A stretch of DNA of 64,000 nucleotides, taken from Alkaliflexus imshenetskii DSM 15055 (GTDB taxonomy: Bacteria > Bacteroidota > Bacteroidia > Bacteroidales > Marinilabiliaceae). Positions 55,880-64,000 of this stretch are shown here, in pieces (positions within the stretch are counted from its first letter, which is position 1; each line of letters starts with the position of its first letter). A program made the translations under genes and the position numbers. The stretch covers positions 585,635 through 649,634 of the forward strand of contig NZ_KI912105.1 in the NCBI RefSeq assembly GCF_000517065.1. The letters run 5' to 3'. The notes under the pieces are model-generated. The model was not told the DNA's origin and made no database searches. It saw only the letters and a list, made by a program, of their open reading frames with translations.

Positions 55880-57352
55880 TTAGTTAATGTATGCATCATT
55901 CTGAACCAAATTCTCATTAACATCTAATTCACGTTGTGGAATAGGTAAAACAAGCCTGCCATCATTCCACTCTAACACCTGTCCTGCCCAATCAGAACCA
56001 CTCGGAGCAACTACAGAACCTCTAAATCGTCTTAAATCATGTAGTTTATGCCCCTCAAAGGCTAATTCTCTGTATCGCTCGTCACGAATATCGTTTAACG
56101 TTAATGTAGCCAAAGCAGTAGCATTAGAACGAGTTCGTATGGCATTAATATCAGCAAGAGGCTCAGCACCAATACTTGAACCATTTCTGAAATTTGCTTC
56201 TGCTCGCGTCAAAATCATTTCCGCAAGTCGAATTACGGGAATATTTGCATCATACTTACCCCATTTACTCGACATCACATTACCCGCATCAGTGCCAACC
56301 CCCACATACAACATAGATGGTACATCAGAGATTGATCCAATTTCAGGATTATCGGTAATTTGAACACGTAAATCTTGCGATTCAAATAAATCGAAAAATG
56401 AGGACGAAACGTAAACATCACCTCGACCCAAGCCGGGTAGACTTGCAAAAAAAGTGGTAATTCCATCATTGCTTTGCCCTGCATTACTCTGGGCGTTTTG
56501 ATTAATCATAAAAACATCCTCAGAAGTATAGGAGTCACTATTAAATGCAGATCGAGGATCACCATGCAACGCCGCATACCCCCCAAATCTTGAAACTACT
56601 AAATTAGACTCATTGGCAGCAGCCTCCCAATTACCCATGGACAAATATACGCGTGCCAGAAATGCAGCTGCTACAGTAGATGTTGCACGACCTCCATTAG
56701 CACCAGAAGTTGTTCCTATACCTCCTAAAAGAGTTTTAGCATCATTCAAATCTTCCAGAATTTGAACATATACTGCATCAACCGTTGCACGAGAAACAAG
56801 ATTCTCATTAGTTATGGACTTAGTAGGTGTTAACACTAACGGCACCCCTAATTGAGTATTAGATTGGTTAAACTCATACGGCAGTGCATAAAAGCGAACC
56901 AATTCAAAATAAATGATTCCACGCAAAAATTTGGCTTCACCTTCTACTCGTGCTCTGTCTCCTTCATTTACAACCTCCAGATTCTCAATCACGTTATTGG
57001 CCATATCAATAGCCTGATAACTCCTTAACCATTTATTGGTTATTGTTGCATCATTGGGATCCATAGATTTCCAGTTCATTTGACGATACCCAAGAAAAGT
57101 ACCAATCCAACTTAATTCTCCTGAATTTCCTACTAAATCACTATGAAACACACTTGTACCAGCATAAAGCTGCGGCCCTGCTATTCGTTCATAAATACCA
57201 TACAAGGCATTTACCACTCCACTATGGCTATCGTAAACAGTTTCATTACTAACTGATTGTTGTGGCTCAATATCGAGAAACCCTTCACAGGAATATGATA
57301 CAAGACCCAACCCGATCAACCCTAAAAACATATATATACATGAACTTTTCAT
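55880..57352 (-). CDS. susD: SusD/RagB family nutrient-binding lipoprotein
   Basis: This 490-aa SusD homologue has lipobox SYSC and then EGFLDIEPQQSVSNETV, a classic SusD N-terminus. Other marks are WLRSYQAIDMANNVIENLEVV, EAKFLRGIIYFELVRFYALPY, RLAEMILTRAEANFRNG and DERYRELAFEGHKLHDLRRFRG. I prefer the start at 57352; the frame runs up to 57388, one base after the susC stop. It forms the lid for the SusC encoded at 57390-60440. The substrate cannot be read from sequence; the nearest enzyme gene with a different target is the GH16 glucanase. Confidence 0.94.
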   Translation of the reverse strand: MKSSCIYMFLGLIGLGLVSYSCEGFLDIEPQQSVSNETVYDSHSGVVNALYGIYERIAGPQLYAGTSVFHSDLVGNSGELSWIGTFLGYRQMNWKSMDPNDATITNKWLRSYQAIDMANNVIENLEVVNEGDRARVEGEAKFLRGIIYFELVRFYALPYEFNQSNTQLGVPLVLTPTKSITNENLVSRATVDAVYVQILEDLNDAKTLLGGIGTTSGANGGRATSTVAAAFLARVYLSMGNWEAAANESNLVVSRFGGYAALHGDPRSAFNSDSYTSEDVFMINQNAQSNAGQSNDGITTFFASLPGLGRGDVYVSSSFFDLFESQDLRVQITDNPEIGSISDVPSMLYVGVGTDAGNVMSSKWGKYDANIPVIRLAEMILTRAEANFRNGSSIGAEPLADINAIRTRSNATALATLTLNDIRDERYRELAFEGHKLHDLRRFRGSVVAPSGSDWAGQVLEWNDGRLVLPIPQRELDVNENLVQNDAYIN

Positions 57353-57389
57353 AAGCTCCTTAATTAAAATGTTAATAAAAGCATTCATC

Positions 57390-60300
57390 TTAGAATGTCA
57401 TATTTAAACCAAAGGTTAAAGTGCGTGGCTGAGGGGCAGTATAAAAATCCCATCCTTGACGAATATTACTGCTTTGAGTAGTTGCATCAGCTGTTCCCGG
57501 AGAGCTAGCCTCTGGATCCCAGCCTGGATAATCTGTTATGGTTAGTAAGTTATATGCTCTGGCAAAAACTCTTACATTCTCTAAACCACCTCTCTGAACA
57601 ATTCGTTTTGGAATTGTGTATCCAAGAGAAACCTCTTTTAGCCTAATATATGAGCCATCAAAAATTAACATGCTAGAGGTTCCATATCCATTACCCTCAT
57701 AAAATCTTGGTTGTGGATACTTTGCATTATCTCCAGGTTGTCTCCAAATGTTTTCATAAAACTCAACAACCTGATTGTCAAACCAAGAAAAACCATCTGC
57801 TTGCCATTGTCGACCTTGATTAAAAATATCATGTCCATAAACAAATTGAAACATTACATTTAGATCAAAACCGGCATAACGGAATGAGTTAGTAAAACCA
57901 CCCCAGAAATCTGGGTTTGGATCACCAACAATACGATTAGCTGCAGCGGAGAGACTAGTTGTTGTTTCATCCCCTGTTTCATTCAGGTAAAACAAAGCAT
58001 CTCCATTTGTGGGATCAACTCCGGCAAATTCTTTTGTGTAGAAGACACCAATCGGCTGACCTTCCATAACACGCCAGATGCCTGAAGAAATAACTTGACC
58101 ATCCAAATTCGTTATTTTATTTTTATTAAATGTAATATTGAAATTTGATGACCAGCTGAAAGGCCCCTCAATATTAACGGTATTAAGAACAAATTCCCAC
58201 CCTTTGTTTTCCATCTCCCCAACGTTACGGTATACTGTTGAAAAGCCAGTGGTACCAGGTATTTGTACGTTTAGTAACAGATCAGTTGTTTTTTTGAAGT
58301 AATAGTCAATTTCGCCTGTTATGCGATTATTAAAAAATCCAAAATCCACTCCTACGTTAGTCTGGGTAGTGGTTTCCCACTTTAAATCGGGACTTGGTAT
58401 AGAGGAAGATACCATACCAGACAAACCAGCATAATTACTTCCCATATACAACCCACGTGCAGCAAAGTTGTCAATTTCGGAGTTTCCTGTTACACCCCAA
58501 CTAATTCTGGGTTTTAAAAAAGATAAAAAGTCATTATTCAAGAGAAAATCCTCATTAGATGCTATCCAAGCCAAAGCTGCTGAAGGAAAGAAACCATAAC
58601 GATTGTCTTTACCAAAACGTGATGAACCATCAAATCGTCCACTAGCATCAATAAGAAAACGCTCCATCACTTTTAAGTTGGCTCTTGAGAAGTATGAGTT
58701 ATAACGATAACCGGTTCCGCTTGACGTAGCATTGGTAATTTCAGAGGCACTTGCAATACGCTTAAAATTATCGTTAGGAAAACCCTTCGCTGATATTGCA
58801 GCAAAATCAAAATCTGCCTGTTGCAAACTATTTCCTAACACCACGTTAAGATCTAAAACAGGCGATAACTTTTGATTGTAAGTAAAAAAACTTTCGAGGT
58901 TATAAATCTTTGAATTCACGGAACGATCATAAGCCTCTCCTTCAGGCCCACCATCGTTGGTTAATCGACTTCGATACTCTATTTCTCGCTGATTCAACAA
59001 ATCTACTCCTGCTTCAGTCCGGAAGCTCAACGATGGTAAAATATTGATTTGGGCATAAAGATTACCGAAATTCCTGAAAATTTCAGTATTCGACATATTA
59101 TGTTTACGCACTATCAAACCATTCTCGTATAACGTATTAGAGTTAAGCTCACCAGTATTTGGATTATACTTTGGGTTTAACGGAGGTAGCGCAACCATTT
59201 GCAGAGGTGTAGAGAATGCATTGTCATTAGCTACCCTGAAGTTTCGGCTACGTACCAAATTCATATTCATACCAAAAGATACATTATCAGTTGCCTTTTG
59301 ATCTAAATTTAAACGTCCACTAATCCTGTCGAAAGAATTACCATTTACGATGGAAGTTTGATCTACTGTGGACAAACCTGCATAAAATTGTGTCTTTTCG
59401 TTTCCTCCACTTGCGCTAAAATCAAATTGCTGCATAGATCCACGTCTTAACGCTTCATCCTCCCAATTTGTGTCAGGACCTTGTGATAAGTCGCTTGGAT
59501 TGAGAGGATCTCGCCAATAGTTTAACCCCCAATCTAAAGCATCAGTCCAATCATCCCAAATAATATAGGGTTCATTTGATCCTCCTGCCACATTGGAGTA
59601 AGCTAACTCAAAAAGATCTAAATATTGAGCTCTATTTAAGAAATTCACTTTATTTGCTGGTTCACTAATCCCGATTTGACTCGAAAAATTAAATGTGGTT
59701 CTACCTGGCTTTCCCCTTTTTGTGGTGACTAAAATTACCCCATTAGATGCTCTGGAACCGTAAATTGCAGCAGCAGACGCATCCTTAAGCACCTGAATAG
59801 ATTCAATGTCATTGGGATTTAAATCTGCAATAGGGTTGGTAGGTTCATTATTATTTGCACCAAGGTTCTGCGATTGGACAGGCATACCATCAATTACATA
59901 CAAAGGCTGGTTACTAGCAGAAATTGATGAAGCCCCACGAATTCGGGTTCTTACGGCCTGCCCAAGTTTTCCACTACCTCCTACAACATGTACACCTGCT
60001 GCACGCCCTTGCAATGCGGACTCAAATGTAGGTGCAGTGTTATCTGCAATATCAGATGCTCTTACAGAAGCTATTGAACCAGTTAACTCTGCCTTTAATC
60101 GTGTTCCATAGCCAATCACAACTACTTCACTTACAGCTATGGCATCACTTGCGAGAATCACATCAATTACGCTTCTTCCGGCAATGGGTTGCTCCTGTGA
60201 ACGCATACCCACAAATGAATAAACAAGCGTCTGCGCATCGGCAGGTACGTTGATTGAGTAAGAGCCGTTTACTTGTGTTACGGTACCAATGGTGGTTCCT

Positions 60301-60440
60301 TTCACAAAAACCGAGGCACCCGGTATGGGCATGCCATCGTCACTCCCGGTAACTGTTCCGGTAATGGTCCTGGTCTGAGCCATTAAGGCTGTGAGCCCAC
60401 AAACCAGTACGAACGAAAGCGCCAATAGAACTTTCTTCAT
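57390..60440 (-). CDS. susC: SusC/RagA family TonB-linked outer membrane transporter
   Basis: This 1,016-aa transporter has a signal peptide ending TALMAQ, a carboxypeptidase-regulatory-like domain at about 22-100 (GTVTGSDDGMPIPGASVFVKG), the SusC box VVVIGYGT, a plug domain to about 230 (SIQVLKDASAAAIYGSRASNGVILVTTKRG) and a beta-barrel ending in FGLNMTF. It lies in tandem behind another SusC-SusD pair, separated by 403 bp with a terminator, so each pair is its own unit. Codon use is more AT-rich than in the pectin susC. Confidence 0.96.
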   Translation of the reverse strand: MKKVLLALSFVLVCGLTALMAQTRTITGTVTGSDDGMPIPGASVFVKGTTIGTVTQVNGSYSINVPADAQTLVYSFVGMRSQEQPIAGRSVIDVILASDAIAVSEVVVIGYGTRLKAELTGSIASVRASDIADNTAPTFESALQGRAAGVHVVGGSGKLGQAVRTRIRGASSISASNQPLYVIDGMPVQSQNLGANNNEPTNPIADLNPNDIESIQVLKDASAAAIYGSRASNGVILVTTKRGKPGRTTFNFSSQIGISEPANKVNFLNRAQYLDLFELAYSNVAGGSNEPYIIWDDWTDALDWGLNYWRDPLNPSDLSQGPDTNWEDEALRRGSMQQFDFSASGGNEKTQFYAGLSTVDQTSIVNGNSFDRISGRLNLDQKATDNVSFGMNMNLVRSRNFRVANDNAFSTPLQMVALPPLNPKYNPNTGELNSNTLYENGLIVRKHNMSNTEIFRNFGNLYAQINILPSLSFRTEAGVDLLNQREIEYRSRLTNDGGPEGEAYDRSVNSKIYNLESFFTYNQKLSPVLDLNVVLGNSLQQADFDFAAISAKGFPNDNFKRIASASEITNATSSGTGYRYNSYFSRANLKVMERFLIDASGRFDGSSRFGKDNRYGFFPSAALAWIASNEDFLLNNDFLSFLKPRISWGVTGNSEIDNFAARGLYMGSNYAGLSGMVSSSIPSPDLKWETTTQTNVGVDFGFFNNRITGEIDYYFKKTTDLLLNVQIPGTTGFSTVYRNVGEMENKGWEFVLNTVNIEGPFSWSSNFNITFNKNKITNLDGQVISSGIWRVMEGQPIGVFYTKEFAGVDPTNGDALFYLNETGDETTTSLSAAANRIVGDPNPDFWGGFTNSFRYAGFDLNVMFQFVYGHDIFNQGRQWQADGFSWFDNQVVEFYENIWRQPGDNAKYPQPRFYEGNGYGTSSMLIFDGSYIRLKEVSLGYTIPKRIVQRGGLENVRVFARAYNLLTITDYPGWDPEASSPGTADATTQSSNIRQGWDFYTAPQPRTLTFGLNMTF

Positions 60441-60843
60441 AAAGTCAAAGGTTTAAATTAATAAATAGGATAATAGAAATGAATTTTCTCCATTTCACTG
60501 ATATTCAACAAAAGAAATATACTAAACTCAATTTAGAATAGTTTTCCAACTCTCATTTTTTGTCTTTCAAGAATATTTTGAAACTCTTAAAAAATGACTA
60601 GTCACTAAAAAACTGACTTAAATTGACTATAAATCTACAAAGAAATGAGTAATTAAAACAGTTTTCCTTACGTTTTTTGGCAAAAACACTGATATTTTTT
60701 ATAAAATATCAACCAACACACCTTTTTTTAGTACAACTAGCAAGAAAAATATTGAATTAAATTAATCCAACAGAAAATACAATGACAGAAAAGGACTTTG
60801 AAACAGATGTTTCAAAGTCCTTAATCTTAAAAAATACTTTTAC
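60441..60843. promoter_or_regulatory. AT-rich gap between two SusCD units
   Basis: The gap holds the terminator of the upstream unit (60791-60822) and about 350 bp of AT-rich leader for susC at 60440. No gene or clear TAnnTTTG element was found. Confidence 0.4.
60791..60822 (-). terminator. Terminator after the second susD
   Basis: AAGGACTTTGAAAC (60791-60804) pairs perfectly over 14 bp with GTTTCAAAGTCCTT (60809-60822) around a four-base loop, and on the minus strand is followed by TTCTGTCATTG. It stands 21 bp after the susD stop. Confidence 0.9.
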
Positions 60844-62211
60844 TTAGTAACCTGGATTTTGCTCCAGCAGAGGATTCACGTCTCTAGCTGCATCAGGAAT
60901 CGGATATACCAAATCACGTGTTGTACGACCTTTAGACTCAAGATATACTAAAGCCATCGATTTATTTGGATTAGATTGAGATGGAGTTCTCTTCATGTCA
61001 GTCCATCTTGTGCCTTCAAAAGCTAACTCAACCCTACGTTCGTGTATGATTTTATGCAAATCTAAGGTAGTAAGCGCTGCTAATCCACGTTTCTGACGTA
61101 CGGCATTAATTCTCCCAAGAGCTACTTCGTCAGTTGAATTATTTGATATTTTGAACTGCGCTTCAGCAGAAATAAGATACATCTCTGCAATACGAGATAC
61201 GATAAATGGAGAGGAACCATCACCTGGATCACGAAACTTCTTTGCAAACCATTGCCAGCTAGGATTTGTAAATGCGGTAGGAATATTTACAACAGACGCA
61301 TCTTTACGAGTATCTCCTTCTTCATACGCTTCAATTAAAGACAAATCAACAGGAAGTTCAGCCCTTCCACTGCCAACCATACTTGAATGCCTTAAAAAGA
61401 ATCCCATAGAGTTTGTTCCATCTGTGGCTGTGTGGTTAATATAAAAAATGTGCTCTTTATCGTTATTTGCCTTTACCCATATATTATCATAGTTATCACT
61501 TAAGGCAAACAAATTACTGGCTATAACCTCATCAGCTAGTCTTTTGGCCTCGCCATTATTCCCTCGTATTAAATACACTCGCGATAATAAAGCTTTTGCA
61601 GCCTCCTTTGACACTAGAGTTGGGCCTTTATATGCGGCTGCATTATTTACAGCAAACACTAAATCATCGATTATATATTGCCAAACATCAGCCTCAGAAC
61701 TTCTGGGAACGATTTGCATATCTGGATCTCTTGATTCAATAATGGGAACACCGCCAAATAATGTAACCAACTTGTAATATGCATACGCTCGCAGATAACG
61801 TGCTTCACCCTCTAATAGCTTCTTAGATTCTTCTGGAATTGCTGTCGCAACTTCAAGTAAATTAACAACATCGTTAGCAGTCTGTATAATAGAATATGGA
61901 CCATTATAATAACGTAATGTTAGTACATTATTAGTTAAAATGGCATTATTATCAACTTCACCGTGTTGAAAGAAAGTTGCCCTATATACAAGATTGTCAG
62001 AAGATAAATCTTCAGTAAGGAAACTTAAATAAAAGAACGTTATTGGATTTCGCCATGTTGCATAAACACCATTCATTAACAGTTGAACGTCATCACTGGT
62101 AATTGTATTTGGCGTAAGCTGGTTTCTAGGAAATACATCCAACTCATCTTCGCATGAAGTAATAATACCTCCAAAGATGATAAGAAACAATAAATATTTA
62201 AATGCTTTCAT
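60844..62211 (-). CDS. susD: SusD/RagB family nutrient-binding lipoprotein
   Basis: This 455-aa lipoprotein (lipobox ITSC, then EDELDVFPRNQL) is a shorter SusD homologue. It has GPYSIIQTANDVVNLLEV, EARYLRAYAYYKLVTLFGGVPI, RIAEMYLISAEAQFKISN and HERRVELAFEGTRWTDMKRT. It follows its susC gene by 11 bp and ends in a strong terminator. The sequence is clearly different from the SusD at 55880, so the two pairs likely bind different glycans or arose from an old duplication. Confidence 0.94.
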   Translation of the reverse strand: MKAFKYLLFLIIFGGIITSCEDELDVFPRNQLTPNTITSDDVQLLMNGVYATWRNPITFFYLSFLTEDLSSDNLVYRATFFQHGEVDNNAILTNNVLTLRYYNGPYSIIQTANDVVNLLEVATAIPEESKKLLEGEARYLRAYAYYKLVTLFGGVPIIESRDPDMQIVPRSSEADVWQYIIDDLVFAVNNAAAYKGPTLVSKEAAKALLSRVYLIRGNNGEAKRLADEVIASNLFALSDNYDNIWVKANNDKEHIFYINHTATDGTNSMGFFLRHSSMVGSGRAELPVDLSLIEAYEEGDTRKDASVVNIPTAFTNPSWQWFAKKFRDPGDGSSPFIVSRIAEMYLISAEAQFKISNNSTDEVALGRINAVRQKRGLAALTTLDLHKIIHERRVELAFEGTRWTDMKRTPSQSNPNKSMALVYLESKGRTTRDLVYPIPDAARDVNPLLEQNPGY

Positions 62212-62222
62212 AGTCTAATTGA

Positions 62223-64000
62223 TTAAAAGTTTGCAGTGATTCCAAACTGAACAGTTTTCATCTGAGGAATGGCTCCTTGGTCAACACCATAGTTCGCTAC
62301 AATAGTCTCTGTTGAAATCTCAGGATCAAATCCAGTATACTTAGTGAAAGTCAACAAGTTCTGACCAGAGACATATACACGAACTGAATTCAAATTGATA
62401 CGTTCAGTGTACATCTTTGGGATTGTATATCCAAGAGTAATATTTTTTAAACGCACGTATGAAGCATCTTCGAGAAATCGAGAACTTCTTTGAGTATTAA
62501 ATGTTCCTTGAGTTCCTGCTATCACTCTTGGTTGCTTAGCATTTTGACCAGGCGTTGTCCATCTGTCATCGTAAATATCCTGAAATACATTTGTAGCAGT
62601 AGCATTAGCACCTAGACTAGCCCCTCCACCAATTCCTTCTTCGTGAAGTTTATACAGTTTATGACCAAATGAACCTTGGAAGAAAAGTGAAAGATCAAAT
62701 CCCTTAAACGAAAACTCATTTACCAAACCACCATAAACTTTAGGAAGTGGACTACCCATAAACTGACGGTCGTCGGAATTAATAATTCCGTTCTCATCCA
62801 AATCTTCATAAAGCATATCCCCGGTTTGAGGATCAACTCCAAGAGCCTTAATTACAAAGAATGCACCTAAAGGTTGACCTACTTCATGGCGAGTAACGAA
62901 AGAACCATTAATAGGTTGATCTTCGTAAAGCTTCGTTATCTCATTTTTATAAGTACTTAATGTAAGAGTGGTATTCCATGTAAATACTCCCCTCATATTA
63001 TTGGTCTTAAGAGCAATATCAAGACCAGTACCTTCCATGTTTCCAATATTCTCTAATCTGGTATTAAAACCAGCCGTTGCAGGGATTGGTCTATTGATCA
63101 GAAGATCTTCAGTTTTCTTCTTATAATAATCTAATTCAAACATAATCCTGTTACGCAGGAAACCCAGTTCTAGTCCTAAATCGACCTGCTCTGTTGATTC
63201 CCATTTCAGGTTGGGATTACCTAATCTAGCCAAAGCTAAGCCTGAACGGTCGTTATAGTTTTGTCCTGCCTGAAAAGTTTGTAGATAACCGAAATCGGCT
63301 ATACCACCTTGGTTCCCGGTCTTACCGTAACTTGCTCTAAGTTTGAACATCGAGACGAAATCAAGAGGAAGATCAGAAAAGAAATTCTCTTCAGCTACAT
63401 TCCATCCGGCAGATAAGGAAGGAAAATAACCATATCTTCCCTCTTTAGGGAAACGAGAGGATCCATCACGGCGCATTGAAAATCCTAATAAGTATTTATC
63501 TTCCCATGACAAGTTTACACGTCCTAGAGTAGATTCAAGAGTATTTCCTGTCCAACTAGTCCAGCCAGCAACTACCTTAGCTCCGGCATCCAAAGTTCTG
63601 GTTACATCTGACGGAAAATCATGAACCTCGGTATAAGTCCTATCTCTGGTGTTTTTTTGATACTCAAAAACAGCAATAGCATCTAAATATAATCTATCCT
63701 CAAGAAAAGATTTACGGTAATTTAGATTTTGCGTTAGTACATAGTTCATCCTTCTTGAAATACCAGAAGTTGCACTACGGTTTGCTGCTTGCCCCTGAAA
63801 AGATTTAATTGGATTAAATGCATCTTCTTCAGTAATTACGTAATCAATACCAGCAGTAGACCTAAAAGTTAATCCATCATACAATTTTACTTCCACAAAT
63901 GTAGATGTCAAAACATTGGAAAGCACTACGCTCAAATCTGGCTCGAACATCTGAACAGGATTATTAAATGCATTTGTACCATAAGAGCCATCTGCATTAA
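62223..64000 (-). CDS. susC: SusC/RagA family outer membrane transporter, C-terminal part
   Basis: The open frame runs off the window edge, so only the last 592 codons are seen; the first Met in view (63950) is internal, because 16 in-frame codons precede it. The visible part is the second half of a SusC barrel: YGYFPSLSAGWNVAEENFF, LRASYGKTGNQ, NPNLKWESTEQVDLGLELGF, LFFQGSFGHKLYKLHEEG, VRLKNITLGYTIPKMYTERI and the C-terminal FGITANF. It forms a pair with the SusD gene 11 bp downstream. Confidence 0.94.
   Translation of the reverse strand, partial: NADGSYGTNAFNNPVQMFEPDLSVVLSNVLTSTFVEVKLYDGLTFRSTAGIDYVITEEDAFNPIKSFQGQAANRSATSGISRRMNYVLTQNLNYRKSFLEDRLYLDAIAVFEYQKNTRDRTYTEVHDFPSDVTRTLDAGAKVVAGWTSWTGNTLESTLGRVNLSWEDKYLLGFSMRRDGSSRFPKEGRYGYFPSLSAGWNVAEENFFSDLPLDFVSMFKLRASYGKTGNQGGIADFGYLQTFQAGQNYNDRSGLALARLGNPNLKWESTEQVDLGLELGFLRNRIMFELDYYKKKTEDLLINRPIPATAGFNTRLENIGNMEGTGLDIALKTNNMRGVFTWNTTLTLSTYKNEITKLYEDQPINGSFVTRHEVGQPLGAFFVIKALGVDPQTGDMLYEDLDENGIINSDDRQFMGSPLPKVYGGLVNEFSFKGFDLSLFFQGSFGHKLYKLHEEGIGGGASLGANATATNVFQDIYDDRWTTPGQNAKQPRVIAGTQGTFNTQRSSRFLEDASYVRLKNITLGYTIPKMYTERINLNSVRVYVSGQNLLTFTKYTGFDPEISTETIVANYGVDQGAIPQMKTVQFGITANF

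Overview
The window reads as the chromosome of a member of the Bacteroidota. Evidence is three SusC/SusD pairs, a giant hybrid two-component regulator, type IX secretion (T9SS) sorting tails on secreted enzymes, many lipoprotein signals, TAnnTTTG-type -7 elements and almost no Shine-Dalgarno sequences. The mix of T9SS tails, a TRAP transporter and a large pectin locus fits an anaerobic or facultative polysaccharide degrader of the Marinilabiliales type, but that placement is inference.

Region 1 (1-11717, + strand) is hexuronate catabolism and uptake: the end of a KDPG aldolase gene (eda), an SDR oxidoreductase of the fructuronate/mannonate type, KDG kinase (kdgK), a LarA-family protein with the nickel-pincer residues kept, 6-phosphogluconate dehydrogenase (gnd), a three-gene TRAP transporter, a LacI-type regulator, tagaturonate epimerase (uxaE) and an FKBP-type peptidyl-prolyl isomerase. 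Two spacers carry arrays of a degenerate 15-bp repeat.

Region 2 (11718-15476) is a break in the theme: REP-like hairpin arrays form a long direct repeat on both sides of one serine-hydrolase lipoprotein gene, followed by an AT-rich orphan polysaccharide flippase gene.

Region 3 (15477-41772, - strand) is a 26-kb pectin/rhamnogalacturonan utilisation locus. It has GH28 x2, CE12 x2, CE8 x2, GH105 x2, PL1 x4, a DUF4861 protein, SusC, SusD and a DUF5123-type surface protein. Polymer would be demethylated and deacetylated, cut by lyases and GH28 enzymes, imported by SusCD, trimmed by GH105, and the uronates passed to region 1. The hybrid two-component regulator at 42361-46770 is the likely sensor.

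Region 4 (46771-55156) mixes two large T9SS enzymes (a 1,176-aa CE8 and a GH16-CBM6) with three toxin-antitoxin modules. Two modules sit between direct repeats that each contain a strong hairpin (79 bp and 45 bp), and the third is bounded by GTTAGC-containing junctions. This is the most unusual structure in the window.

Region 5 (55157-64000, - strand) has a NicO/UreH-like membrane protein and two tandem SusC/SusD pairs, the last SusC running off the window. No rRNA, tRNA, CRISPR array, IS element or integrase gene was found.
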